Source of the DNA: a bacterium
Lineage (GTDB): Bacteria > Cyanobacteriota > Sericytochromatia > S15B-MN24 > UBA4093
Assembly (NCBI GenBank): GCA_017744355.1
Contig: JAGIBK010000007.1
Span: 1-64,000, forward strand
DNA length: 64,000 nt
Reading direction: 5' to 3'
The position numbers were made by a program, and so were the translations under genes. Positions 17,640 to 25,062 of this stretch are shown here, one piece after another. Within the stretch, counting starts at the first letter, position 1. Each line of letters opens with the position of its first letter. The notes beneath the pieces were generated by a model. It had not been told where the DNA came from. It worked only from the letters and a program-made list of their open reading frames with translations, and made no database searches.

Positions 17640-17697
17640 CCAGTCGTACCTCATGTTAAGAAGGGTGCGTGAATCGTTAGAGGAATTTTAGCGATGG

Positions 17698-17751
17698 ATT
17701 AAGAATTTAGCAAGACCTTAATTTTGATTTAACAAATTAAGGGTGCCTTAA
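17698..17751. promoter_or_regulatory. TTAA-rich regulatory cluster between subtilase and Rqc2 genes
   Basis: Five TTAA cores occur in 53 bp (17699, 17718, 17729, 17737, 17748), with spacings 19, 11, 8 and 11. The region is far more AT-rich than the rest of the window. The 11-bp pairs resemble the direct repeats found before other hydrolase genes here. On the minus strand a TAAAAT (17690-17685) could be the -10 of the subtilase. Confidence 0.5.
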
Positions 17752-17823
17752 AAACTAAATGGTTCTTTACCTCGCCATAGTCTCCGAGTGGGTTATCGCC
17801 TGCTTTTGCAGAAACTTGCGCGC

Positions 17824-17829
17824 TATAAT
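17824..17829 (+). promoter_or_regulatory. perfect -10 box (TATAAT) seven bases before the Rqc2 start codon
   Basis: TATAAT ends 7 bases before ATG 17837, so transcription should begin at or next to the start codon. No Shine-Dalgarno sequence precedes the ATG. This predicts a leaderless mRNA. No good -35 box is seen at 16-18 bp spacing. The same CGCTATAAT core appears at 52268-52276. Confidence 0.6.
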
Positions 17830-17836
17830 TGATCGT

Positions 17837-19570
17837 ATGCAGATCCAAGACAGTCTCACCCTCGCCGCCGTCGTCTCCGAGCTCCAGCGCGTTTGCACGG
17901 GGGCTCGCATCGACAAGATCCACCTCCCCACCGCTCACGAGATGGTTTGGAACCTCCGGGGCGAGGGGAAGAACCTGCGCCTGCTCTTCTCCATCCGGGG
18001 GAACTACGCGCGGCTGCACCTGACTCAGCGTCGCTACGAGAACCCCGCCCAGCCGCCCATGTTCTGCATGCTCCTGCGCAAGCACCTGGAAGGCAGCCGG
18101 ATCCTGCGCATCGAGCAGCTCGAATTGGAGCGGGTGGTGCAGATCGTGACGGCGGGCCGCGACGAGCTGGGAGATCCGACCGAGCGGGCGCTGGTCGCCG
18201 AGATCACGGGCAAGCACGCCAACCTGATCCTGTTGGACAAGCCGTGGGGCACGGTCATGGGCAGCCTGCGCACGGTCACCGAGGCCGTCAGCCGCGAGCG
18301 CCAGATCATGCCGGGGCTGCCTTACGATCCGCCCCCCATCTCTGCCTCCAAGCTGGATCCTCGGCGGCTGTCACCGGGCGATCTGTGGACGGTGCTCGCC
18401 AAGGGCGGGGCGGCGGAGGCTGCGATCCTCTCGGGCGTGCACTCGCTCAGCCGGGCGGCGATCGCCCAGCTCCTCGCAGCCGCCGGCATCGACCCCAAGG
18501 CCAAGGGGGACACCCTCGACGCCGAGGCCCTCGTGCGCCTGGAAACGGTCTGGCAGACGGCGATGGAGAACCTCGCGGCCGGTCGCTTCCGCCCCGAGCT
18601 GAACAAGGGGCCCGGCTGGGAGTACCGGGTGCTCGCGGTGGGGGCGGAGCCTCTGCCCGAGGTCTCGGTCAGCGACATGCTGGATGCCTACTACGGCACG
18701 CGTGAGACCTCGGAGCGGCTGGAGAATCAGCGCTCACAGCTCACGAACCTGGTTCGCGAGCGCCTGGAGAAGCTTCGGCACCGTCGGGTGGGCCTCATCG
18801 AGACGGTGGAGGCGGGTCGCCAGGCCGAGGAGCTGCGTCAGTGGGGCGAGCTGATCCAGGCCTACGGTTACGGCCTGCCGCCGCGTAGCGAGGTCCTCGA
18901 AGCCGAGAACTACTACATGGAAGGGTCACCCCGGATTTCGATCCCGCTCGATCCGCGCTTGACGCCCATGGAGAACGCCCAGCGCTACTTCCGCCGCTAC
19001 CAGAAGGCCAAGGGGGGCCTGGAGACCAGCGAGCGCTTCCTGACTGAGGTGGAGGACGAGCTTTCTTATTGGGAAGGGGTCGAGACCTCGATCCGCGTGA
19101 GCGATCGCGTCGAGGAGCTCGCCGAGATCCGTGCCGAGATCCAGCCGGTGCCGGCGCACAAGCAGCCGAAGAAGGCTCCGCCCGTGACCGAGCCCATGCG
19201 CTTCGTGTCGAGCGACGGGTGGGAGATCCTGGTCGGCAAGAACAACCGCCAGAATGACCAGCTTTCCATGAAGCTCGCGCGGCAAGACGACTGGTGGTTC
19301 CACACCCAGAACATCCCAGGGTCGCACGTCCTGGTGCGATCGGCGGGCGGTGCGCTGCCGGATCGGACCCGGGATGAGGCGGCGCTGCTCGCGGCCTACT
19401 ACAGCCAGGCGCGCGAGAGCAGCAAGGTGCCCGTCATCTTCACCCAGCGCCGCCACCTCAAGAAGCCGTCGGGCGCGAAGCCGGGGCTCGTCATCTATGA
19501 GAAGGAGAAGGCCGTCTTCGTGACGCCCGAGCCCGGGGCGATCGCTGCGATCGCGCGAGGAGACGCCTAA
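17837..19570 (+). CDS. rqcH: Rqc2/RqcH-like NFACT-domain protein (fibronectin-binding A family)
   Basis: 577 residues. The N-terminal NFACT-N domain begins MQIQDSLTLAAVVSELQR and carries RIDKIHLPTAHEMVWNLR. It is followed by a helical and coiled-coil middle and a C-terminal NFACT-R (DUF814) domain with VGKNNRQNDQLSMKLA, DDWWFHTQNIPGSHVLVRS and the terminal QRRHLKKPSGAKPGLV. Bacterial members bind stalled 50S subunits carrying peptidyl-tRNA and recruit tRNA-Ala to add C-terminal alanine tails. The start at 17837 matches the family N-terminus and fits the TATAAT just upstream. A longer frame upstream has no ribosome site. Divergent from the subtilase. Confidence 0.88.
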   Translation: MQIQDSLTLAAVVSELQRVCTGARIDKIHLPTAHEMVWNLRGEGKNLRLLFSIRGNYARLHLTQRRYENPAQPPMFCMLLRKHLEGSRILRIEQLELERVVQIVTAGRDELGDPTERALVAEITGKHANLILLDKPWGTVMGSLRTVTEAVSRERQIMPGLPYDPPPISASKLDPRRLSPGDLWTVLAKGGAAEAAILSGVHSLSRAAIAQLLAAAGIDPKAKGDTLDAEALVRLETVWQTAMENLAAGRFRPELNKGPGWEYRVLAVGAEPLPEVSVSDMLDAYYGTRETSERLENQRSQLTNLVRERLEKLRHRRVGLIETVEAGRQAEELRQWGELIQAYGYGLPPRSEVLEAENYYMEGSPRISIPLDPRLTPMENAQRYFRRYQKAKGGLETSERFLTEVEDELSYWEGVETSIRVSDRVEELAEIRAEIQPVPAHKQPKKAPPVTEPMRFVSSDGWEILVGKNNRQNDQLSMKLARQDDWWFHTQNIPGSHVLVRSAGGALPDRTRDEAALLAAYYSQARESSKVPVIFTQRRHLKKPSGAKPGLVIYEKEKAVFVTPEPGAIAAIARGDA

Positions 19571-19580
19571 TCCTGACGCT

Positions 19581-20012
19581 TTATCGAGCCTTCCGCGTGG
19601 CAGCGTCTCGTTTCAAGAGAGCTTCGGAATAGCGCAAGAACTCGTCCAGGTGAAGCGTGATCACGTTGACGGTGATGGGTAATTGCAGGCTCTGGTAGTC
19701 GTGCACCGCGATGTTGCGGAAGCCCACCATGCGTTTGAGTGAATCGGCCAGCGTGGGCTCGATCCAGCCGGCCCCAGCGAGCAGGGCGAACACGTCGCGC
19801 GCGCTCTGAGGCACGCCGAGGCGATCGCGTCGGATCAGGTGCTGACCCATATCGAGAGCGGCTTCGCAGGCTCGCTGTATGTTCAGGATGGCCGCGTCCT
19901 GGCGCGTGAAGTCGGTGGCGAAGGTTGAGGGATCGCGCTGGTACTCCTCGCGGGCCCGCGCCACGCAGCGCTCGATGGCTGCCGCCTTGTTGATGAGCAC
20001 GTCATCCGCCAT
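19581..20012 (-). CDS. hepT: HepT-like HEPN toxin (DUF86)
   Basis: 143 residues, all-helical, with the HEPN RNase motif R-x4-H-x-Y as RNIAVHDY in KRMVGFRNIAVHDYQ. The family acts as an RNase toxin neutralised by a minimal nucleotidyltransferase antitoxin that AMPylates the toxin tyrosine. The start overlaps the end of the upstream mntA-like gene by 11 bases, the standard order of MntA-HepT pairs. The pair sits alone between the Rqc2 and tsaD genes, consistent with a horizontally acquired module. Confidence 0.85.
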   Translation of the reverse strand: MADDVLINKAAAIERCVARAREEYQRDPSTFATDFTRQDAAILNIQRACEAALDMGQHLIRRDRLGVPQSARDVFALLAGAGWIEPTLADSLKRMVGFRNIAVHDYQSLQLPITVNVITLHLDEFLRYSEALLKRDAATRKAR

Positions 20013-20427
20013 GGATTTTGCCTTCTCTTTCGATGTCGGCGAGCAATCCCGCCCGGGCCTGGTCCAAGGCGGTCTTCTCGCTGAGCACGAAGCTCTCGAA
20101 CAGGCCCACCCGGTGGTCCTTGGCCCACAGCCGGTTCCCCGTCGTGAGGATCTGGTATTGCATCACCGTCGAGGCAGCCCGCATGTCCAGCAGATCCACC
20201 TCGCAGCTCACCAGGTCGGCAAGCTCGCTAGCGAGCTCCCACAGTTTCACTGGGTCGGCGTAGCTCTCCACCAGCACCGCCAGGTCCAAGTCGCTTTCCG
20301 GTCCCGAGGTGCCGTGCACGCGGCTGCCAAAGGCGTAGAGGGCCATGGCATCAGGCAGCGCCGCGCGCACCTTTTGTAACAGCGCGTCGGCAAGCCGAGG
20401 GTCGCCTATTGGATCGTTGGCAATCAT
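20002..20427 (-). CDS. mntA: MntA-like minimal nucleotidyltransferase antitoxin
   Basis: 141 residues from ATG 20425-20427; a TTG one codon upstream is also possible. The nucleotidyltransferase signature GSx10DxD is exact: GSRVHGTSGPESDLDLAV. A later acidic position, CEVDLLDM, supplies the third carboxylate. Family members transfer AMP to the HEPN toxin tyrosine and so inactivate it. It overlaps the hepT gene by 11 bases. The ribosome site is weak (AAGG). Confidence 0.85.
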   Translation of the reverse strand: MIANDPIGDPRLADALLQKVRAALPDAMALYAFGSRVHGTSGPESDLDLAVLVESYADPVKLWELASELADLVSCEVDLLDMRAASTVMQYQILTTGNRLWAKDHRVGLFESFVLSEKTALDQARAGLLADIEREGKIHGG

Positions 20428-20430
20428 CAA

Positions 20431-20741
20431 TCAGGCCTTGTAGGGCTGGTCAGTGCAGGAGTGACGGGCGAAAGACTGCGTGCGGTGAACATCCCACCCG
20501 CTCTTGAACACAGGGCGCTCGAAAGCGGAAAGGAGGGCTCGTGAATCATTGTACCGTGCTTCTTGGCTCATTTCGCTTCTGCTGCCAGGCGGTGCTCGCG
20601 TCTTGGAGGAAGACGGCCCGCCGGGTGTGCGACCGGCGGGCCTTGCTCAGAGAGGTGAGGAGTGCGCTCTAGATGTCTTCATCTTGCCACAGGCCGAGGG
20701 TGGTGCCTGTTGCATCGGATCCGGGCGAAACGTGAACTCCG
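20431..20741. other. 311-bp intergenic region without a supported gene
   Basis: No tRNA, promoter pair or coding signal is convincing. A rightward frame here has no ribosome site and runs into tsaD in antisense, so I do not call it. The stretch contains one GC-rich hairpin (20615-20642). Confidence 0.5.
20615..20642. terminator. candidate terminator hairpin after tsaD
   Basis: GGCCCGCCGG, an 8-base loop and the exact complement form a 10-bp stem. It lies about 100 bases beyond the tsaD stop. There is no strong T tract. Confidence 0.45.
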
Positions 20742-21773
20742 TTACCCCTGCTTGGCCGCCACTCCGAGCTTCTCGAGCGGCAGACGCGAGATGGCGCCGA
20801 GGTCCATCCCCGAGAGGCGCCCGCGCTTGAAGAGTTCATAGCCGAGGCCCGCGATCATGGCGGCGTTGTCGGTGCAAAGCGACATGGGCGGCGCCACGAA
20901 GCGCCAGCCGCGCTTCTCGGCCTCGGCCGATAGGCGCTCGCGCAGCTCACGGTTGGCCGCGACCCCGCCCGCCACCGCGATCGCCTCGATCCCCTCGCGC
21001 TCGGCGGCCTGGATCGTCTTGGTCACGAGCACGTCCACCACCGCCCGCTGGAACGAGGCGCAAACGTCCGGGATGCTGATGGGCATGCCGGCGGCGTTGC
21101 TCTTCTCGAGCAGGCGGCTGACGGCCGTCTTGAGGCCGCTGAACGAGAAGTCCGGGGCCCCGTCGAGCCAGGCCCGGGGGAAGTCGTAGGCGCTCGGGTT
21201 GCCTTCCTTGGCGAGCTTGTCGATGACCGGCCCGCCGGGATAGCCGAGGCCCAGCAGGCGGGCGGTCTTGTCGTAGGCCTCGCCTGCCGCGTCGTCGCGG
21301 GTCTCGCCGAGGGTCGTGAACTGCTCGGGGCCGTCCACCCGCACCAGCGAGGTGTGACCACCCGAGACCAGCAGGCACAAAAAGGGCAGGGGCAGGTCCG
21401 GGTGGGCCATCTTGTTGGCCCAGATGTGGGCGGCCAGGTGATGCACGCCGACCAGGGGGATCCCGCGGGCCCAGGCGGCGCCCTTGGCGGCCATCAGGCC
21501 CACCAGCAGCGCGCCCTGCAGGCCCGGTCCGAAGGTGGTGGCCACCGCGTCCACGTCGCTCCACGCAACATTCGCCTCGGTAAGCGCCGTCTCGAGGGTC
21601 GCCCCGATCGCCTCCATGTGGGCGCGCGAGGCGACCTCGGGCACGACGCCCCCGTAGAGCTGGTGCAGGTCGATCTGCGAGGCGATGATGTTGGAGAGGA
21701 CCTCGGCCCCGTCTTTGACGACGGCGACCGACGTCTCGTCGCAGGAGGTCTCGACCGCGAGAATGGTGGCCAT
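20742..21773 (-). CDS. tsaD: tRNA N6-threonylcarbamoyladenosine transferase TsaD
   Basis: 343 residues, the usual length. It opens MATILAVETSCDETSVAVV and has the metal-binding HxxxH (His112 and His116 in VHHLAAHIWANK), SGGHTSLVRV, FSFSGLKTAV and AVAGGVAANRELR. It transfers the threonylcarbamoyl group to A37 of ANN-decoding tRNAs. It is the second gene of a leftward pair, 10 bases after the DUF697 gene. The enzyme that further dehydrates t6A (TcdA) is encoded about 4 kb away. Confidence 0.96.
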   Translation of the reverse strand: MATILAVETSCDETSVAVVKDGAEVLSNIIASQIDLHQLYGGVVPEVASRAHMEAIGATLETALTEANVAWSDVDAVATTFGPGLQGALLVGLMAAKGAAWARGIPLVGVHHLAAHIWANKMAHPDLPLPFLCLLVSGGHTSLVRVDGPEQFTTLGETRDDAAGEAYDKTARLLGLGYPGGPVIDKLAKEGNPSAYDFPRAWLDGAPDFSFSGLKTAVSRLLEKSNAAGMPISIPDVCASFQRAVVDVLVTKTIQAAEREGIEAIAVAGGVAANRELRERLSAEAEKRGWRFVAPPMSLCTDNAAMIAGLGYELFKRGRLSGMDLGAISRLPLEKLGVAAKQG

Positions 21774-21783
21774 GCTAGTTCCC

Positions 21784-22683
21784 TTAGACCGGCCCCTCGG
21801 ATCCGGTCATGTGCTCGTCCGTTACCGTGATGATCGCCCGCGAGACCGGCACCTGGTGCGAGGGGGCGCTGCGGCGGAAGTACTCGAGCGCGGCCTTGCC
21901 CATCGCAAGGGTGCCCGAGTAGCCGATGGCGCCGCCCAGGAGCCAGCCGGGACCCGGGATGAACTTCGCGATCTGGCGCGCGGCCGTGCGCAGGCCGAAG
22001 CCGCCGCCCACCACCGCCAGGAGCTCGCGGGCCCGATCGACGCCGAGGGGCATGTCGAACATGGCGGCCATGCGCAGGACCATCTTGATCTGGTTGGCGG
22101 TCATCAGGGGCATGTCGGCGCCCGGGATCGGGATCACTCCCACCACCCCGTTCTGCTTGGCGGTGGCCTGGATCTCCTGCCAGGCGGCCTCGCTGCGGAA
22201 GATGGGGAACTGGCGCGACAGCGGGATCACGAGCTCGGGGAAGCGATCGAAGAGGACCCGGGCGAAGGGCCCCGCGAGCTCCTTGAGCGAGGCGACCGGC
22301 ACGACCTGCTCGGCTTCGAGCGAGAGGGCGTGGATCAGCTCCCGCTGGCGGGTGGCCGCCAGGTGGTCGGGGATGCCGACCAGGGCGATCGCGAGCTTGG
22401 AGGCATCCAGGCGCGTCAGCGCCGGCATCTCGCGGGCGATCGCGCTGCTGCTCGTCGTCACCAGCCCGAGGTAAAGGTCGGCGGCGGCGGGGCGCTGGTC
22501 GTCGGCGTCGATTAAGACGAGCCGGTCGGCGTCGTGGCTGCCGATGAGCAGGGCGTCGCGCCAGTGGTCGCGCTCGGGTCCGGGGGCGGCCACGAGGCCC
22601 AGGGTCATGGGCTGGCCGGCTTTGCCTTCGATCTCCCGCCAGACATTCCAGAGCTCCTGAACGGGTGCGGGTAGCGACACCAT
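21784..22683 (-). CDS. DUF697-family protein (YcjF-like)
   Basis: 299 residues. The N-terminal half (GLVAAPGPERDHWRDAL, RLVLIDADDQRP, KLAIALVGIPDHL) resembles a degenerate GTPase-like fold without a P-loop. The C-terminal half has the DUF697 hallmark VVGVIPIPGADMPLMTANQIKMVLRMA and a Gly-rich hydrophobic segment (FIPGPGWLLGGAIGYSGTLAMG) probably buried in the membrane. GAGGAGG precedes the ATG. It is the first gene of a transcript with tsaD. A link to t6A synthesis is not established; the pairing may be incidental. Confidence 0.75.
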   Translation of the reverse strand: MVSLPAPVQELWNVWREIEGKAGQPMTLGLVAAPGPERDHWRDALLIGSHDADRLVLIDADDQRPAAADLYLGLVTTSSSAIAREMPALTRLDASKLAIALVGIPDHLAATRQRELIHALSLEAEQVVPVASLKELAGPFARVLFDRFPELVIPLSRQFPIFRSEAAWQEIQATAKQNGVVGVIPIPGADMPLMTANQIKMVLRMAAMFDMPLGVDRARELLAVVGGGFGLRTAARQIAKFIPGPGWLLGGAIGYSGTLAMGKAALEYFRRSAPSHQVPVSRAIITVTDEHMTGSEGPV

Positions 22684-22735
22684 GGGCGCGTCCTCCTCTT
22701 AATCACCGTCTTCCGGCTCGCGGCCGGTTGACGAA

Positions 22736-22741
22736 ATTATA
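22736..22741 (-). promoter_or_regulatory. -10 box (TATAAT) for the DUF697-tsaD transcript
   Basis: A perfect TATAAT on the minus strand (22741-22736), in GTGCTATAATTTCG, lies about 50 bases before the DUF697 start. No good -35 is visible. Confidence 0.5.
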
Positions 22742-22895
22742 GCACGGGGCCGCCGCCTGCCCGCTTCATGCCGCCGATCCAGCCCCCTGCGACCCCCGGC
22801 GGTTGCAAGCCAGAGGGGCACAGGCGTAAGATGGTCTGGTTCCAAGGCGAAAGCAGACGCTTGGCGCATCTTTCCCCAACGATGAGGAGAACCGC

Positions 22896-24377
22896 GTGCG
22901 TAAACTCGGCGTAATCGGCATGGTGCTCGCGTGGACGGCCGCGACCGTCCCGGCATGGGCAGCCCCGGTCGATCTGACCATCCTGCACACCAACGACACC
23001 CACGACCACCTCTTGCCCTACGAGACCCGCCAGGGCAAGGACCTGGGGGGCATCGCGCGACGCGCCACCCTCATCACCCAGATCAAGGGCAATACCGAGC
23101 GCGTGCTCGTGCTCGACGCCGGCGACACCTTCCAGGGCACCCCCCTCTTCAACTTCTTCTCCGGCGAGCCCGACTACCTCACCATGGATCAGGCGGGCTA
23201 CGACGCGACCACCGTGGGCAACCACGACCTGGACAACGGCCTGGAGAACCTCAAGAAGCAGGCCGCCGGCCGCCGCTTCAAGCTGATCTCGACCAACCTG
23301 CTCGACCCCAAGACCGGCAAGCCCATCTTCGTGGGCACCCACGTCTTCGAGCGCGGCGGCCTCAAGGTCGGCGTCTTCGGGGTGCTCGGCTTCAACGCCC
23401 TGGGCGCGGTCGCCAAGGAGAACCAGAAGGACTTCAAGTTCGTCTCGCCGATCAAGGTCGCCGAGGAGACCGCCGCCGAGCTGCGCAAGCGCTCGGATCT
23501 GGTCGTGATGCTCTCGCACAGCGGCCTGGACGAGGACACCGAGCTTGCCGGCAAGGTCAAGGGCATCGACGTGATCGTCGGCGGCCACTCGCACACCAAG
23601 CTCGACCAGCCCCGCGAGGTCATGAACGGCGACTGGCGCACGCTGGTGGTCCAGGGCTTCCAGTGGGGCGAGTACGTGGGCAAGCTCGATCTCAAGGTCG
23701 ACGGCGGCAAGGTCGTCGCCTACGAGGGCAAGCTCATGCCCGTGACCAAGGAGATCGCCGACGACCAGACGGTCGCCGCCACCGTCAAGGCCTACAACGA
23801 CAAGATCGCCGAGCGGATGGCGGTCATCATCGGCTCGGCCCCCAAGGGCCTCTCGGCCGAGGGCAAGTACAAGAAGGACAGCGAGCTCGGCAACTGGACC
23901 GCCGACGTCATGCGCGAGCGCGGCAAGGCCGAGATCGGCATCATGAACGCCGGCGGCCTGCGGGCGGCCCTGCAGCCCGGCTCCATCACGGTCGGCGACG
24001 TCTTCACCATCTTCCCCTTCGACAACGCCTTGGTGACCATCGACGTGGACGGAGCCACTCTCAAGGGCTTCATCGACAAGGCCGCCGCCATCCCCGGCCG
24101 CGCGGCCCAGCTCCAGTACTCGGGTGTCACCTTCGCGGTGGCGGGCGGCAAGGCCTCGGACATCCGGGTCAACGGCACCCCGCTCGATACCAAGCGCTTC
24201 TACAAGGTCGCGACCATCGACTACCTGGCCCAGGGCAACGACGGCTACGAGGCCTTCGCCAATGGTAAGAACTACCAGGCCACCGGCAAGGTGCTGCGTG
24301 ACGTGATCATCGAGGCCATCACGGCGCGCCCCACGCTCATCCCGCCCGCTACCGGCCGGATCCGGGTCGCCAACTAA
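22896..24377 (+). CDS. secreted 5'-nucleotidase / UDP-sugar hydrolase-type metallophosphoesterase
   Basis: 493 residues from a GTG with GAGGAG 6 bases upstream. The signal peptide is cleaved near PAWA. The N-terminal metallophosphoesterase domain carries LTILHTNDTHDH, VLDAGDTFQGTP, TTVGNHDLDNG, LSHSGLDED and VGGHSHT metal-ligand motifs. The C-terminal 5'-nucleotidase domain (from about 310) has ELGNWTADVMRE, IMNAGGLRAAL and DNALVTIDVDG. It should release phosphate from nucleotides in the periplasm or outside. I see no clear 11-bp repeat in front, although its activity fits phosphate scavenging. It stands alone. Confidence 0.92.
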   Translation: MRKLGVIGMVLAWTAATVPAWAAPVDLTILHTNDTHDHLLPYETRQGKDLGGIARRATLITQIKGNTERVLVLDAGDTFQGTPLFNFFSGEPDYLTMDQAGYDATTVGNHDLDNGLENLKKQAAGRRFKLISTNLLDPKTGKPIFVGTHVFERGGLKVGVFGVLGFNALGAVAKENQKDFKFVSPIKVAEETAAELRKRSDLVVMLSHSGLDEDTELAGKVKGIDVIVGGHSHTKLDQPREVMNGDWRTLVVQGFQWGEYVGKLDLKVDGGKVVAYEGKLMPVTKEIADDQTVAATVKAYNDKIAERMAVIIGSAPKGLSAEGKYKKDSELGNWTADVMRERGKAEIGIMNAGGLRAALQPGSITVGDVFTIFPFDNALVTIDVDGATLKGFIDKAAAIPGRAAQLQYSGVTFAVAGGKASDIRVNGTPLDTKRFYKVATIDYLAQGNDGYEAFANGKNYQATGKVLRDVIIEAITARPTLIPPATGRIRVAN

Positions 24378-24385
24378 TCCCACGA

Positions 24386-24433
24386 GCAAAACGAATCCCC
24401 CGTCCCGGGCCCGGGACGGGGGATTCGTTTTGC
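24386..24433. terminator. 48-bp perfect palindromic terminator
   Basis: Two 24-base arms starting GCAAAACGAATCCCCCG meet with no spacer in CCCGGG-CCCGGG. It lies exactly between two convergent genes, with TTTT on each strand, so it should stop transcription from both sides. Confidence 0.85.
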
Positions 24434-24901
24434 TTAGCGCAGGGGCTCGCCCAGCTGGATGATGATCGAGGGTTTGCCCGCCCTGTCGTGGCCGACCCCG
24501 TACAGCCGGTAGCGCTTCCCGCCGAGGCTCGAATAGCCGAGGGCGCCCACGTCGGTCTCGCCGGGAGTGTCGCTTACGACTTCCAAGAGGCGGATCGGCA
24601 CCGTGTCCTTGGGGAAGGTCTCGCTTTCGAGGATCTCGCGCTTGAGGGCCTTGGCGCTGCGGGGGACGGTGCCGCCGTGGCTGCTCGCGTAGGCATCCAA
24701 GGCCTGCTGGAGGGCCGCCGCGTGGCGGATCACCTGGGCGTTGCGCTCGACGGCGGCCGGCGCGGGCTTGGGCCGTGCGGGGGGAAGGGCGCGCTTGATG
24801 CCCCAGACACCTAGCGAGAGGATTCCCGCCAGGCACAGGCCGAGAAAGATGCGTCGTCTGCGGATCTGGGCACGACGTGCCGCCTGCTTCTTCGTCTTCA
24901 T
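24434..24901 (-). CDS. hypothetical single-pass membrane protein
   Basis: 155 residues. A very basic N-terminus (KTKKQAARRAQIRRRR) is followed by one membrane helix (about 18-37), a Pro/Ala linker, and a soluble domain (residues 50-155) with GALGYSSLGGKRYRLYGVGHDRAGKP. The single N-terminal helix and Gly/Tyr-rich tail are loosely reminiscent of pilin-like proteins, but no prepilin cleavage site is seen. A minus-strand TAGGAT at 24915-24910 is close to the ATG, so the leader is very short. Function unknown. Confidence 0.7.
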   Translation of the reverse strand: MKTKKQAARRAQIRRRRIFLGLCLAGILSLGVWGIKRALPPARPKPAPAAVERNAQVIRHAAALQQALDAYASSHGGTVPRSAKALKREILESETFPKDTVPIRLLEVVSDTPGETDVGALGYSSLGGKRYRLYGVGHDRAGKPSIIIQLGEPLR

Positions 24902-24948
24902 GGCCCTTTATCCTAACATGACTGCCTTGTGAGGCGACAGCCGGCTAG

Positions 24949-24987
24949 TTTAGTGCAGGCTTAATCAAGACTTCAAGACGACTTTAC
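24949..24987 (+). promoter_or_regulatory. 11-bp direct repeats upstream of the LysM-glucosaminidase gene
   Basis: CTTAAT (24960), CTTCAA (24971) and CTTTAC (24982) are spaced by exactly 11 bp, with a weaker TTAG one step earlier (24950). The phase is that of tandem OmpR/PhoB-type sites such as the cyanobacterial Pho box. A possible -10 (GATATG) follows at 25009-25014. Confidence 0.55.
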
Positions 24988-25062
24988 CGAATCTCGGCCC
25001 CTGACCAGGATATGAAGGGTAGGCTCATCCGGGCCTGGCGTTCAATGAAAGGGGGGCGGGAC

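Noticed and set aside
20504..20830. Rightward 108-residue frame after mntA
   Set aside because: No ribosome site, no motif, and it overlaps the end of tsaD in antisense.
22820..22895. 11-bp repeat upstream of the secreted 5'-nucleotidase
   Set aside because: Expected by function, but no TTAA-like cores at 11-bp spacing are visible there.
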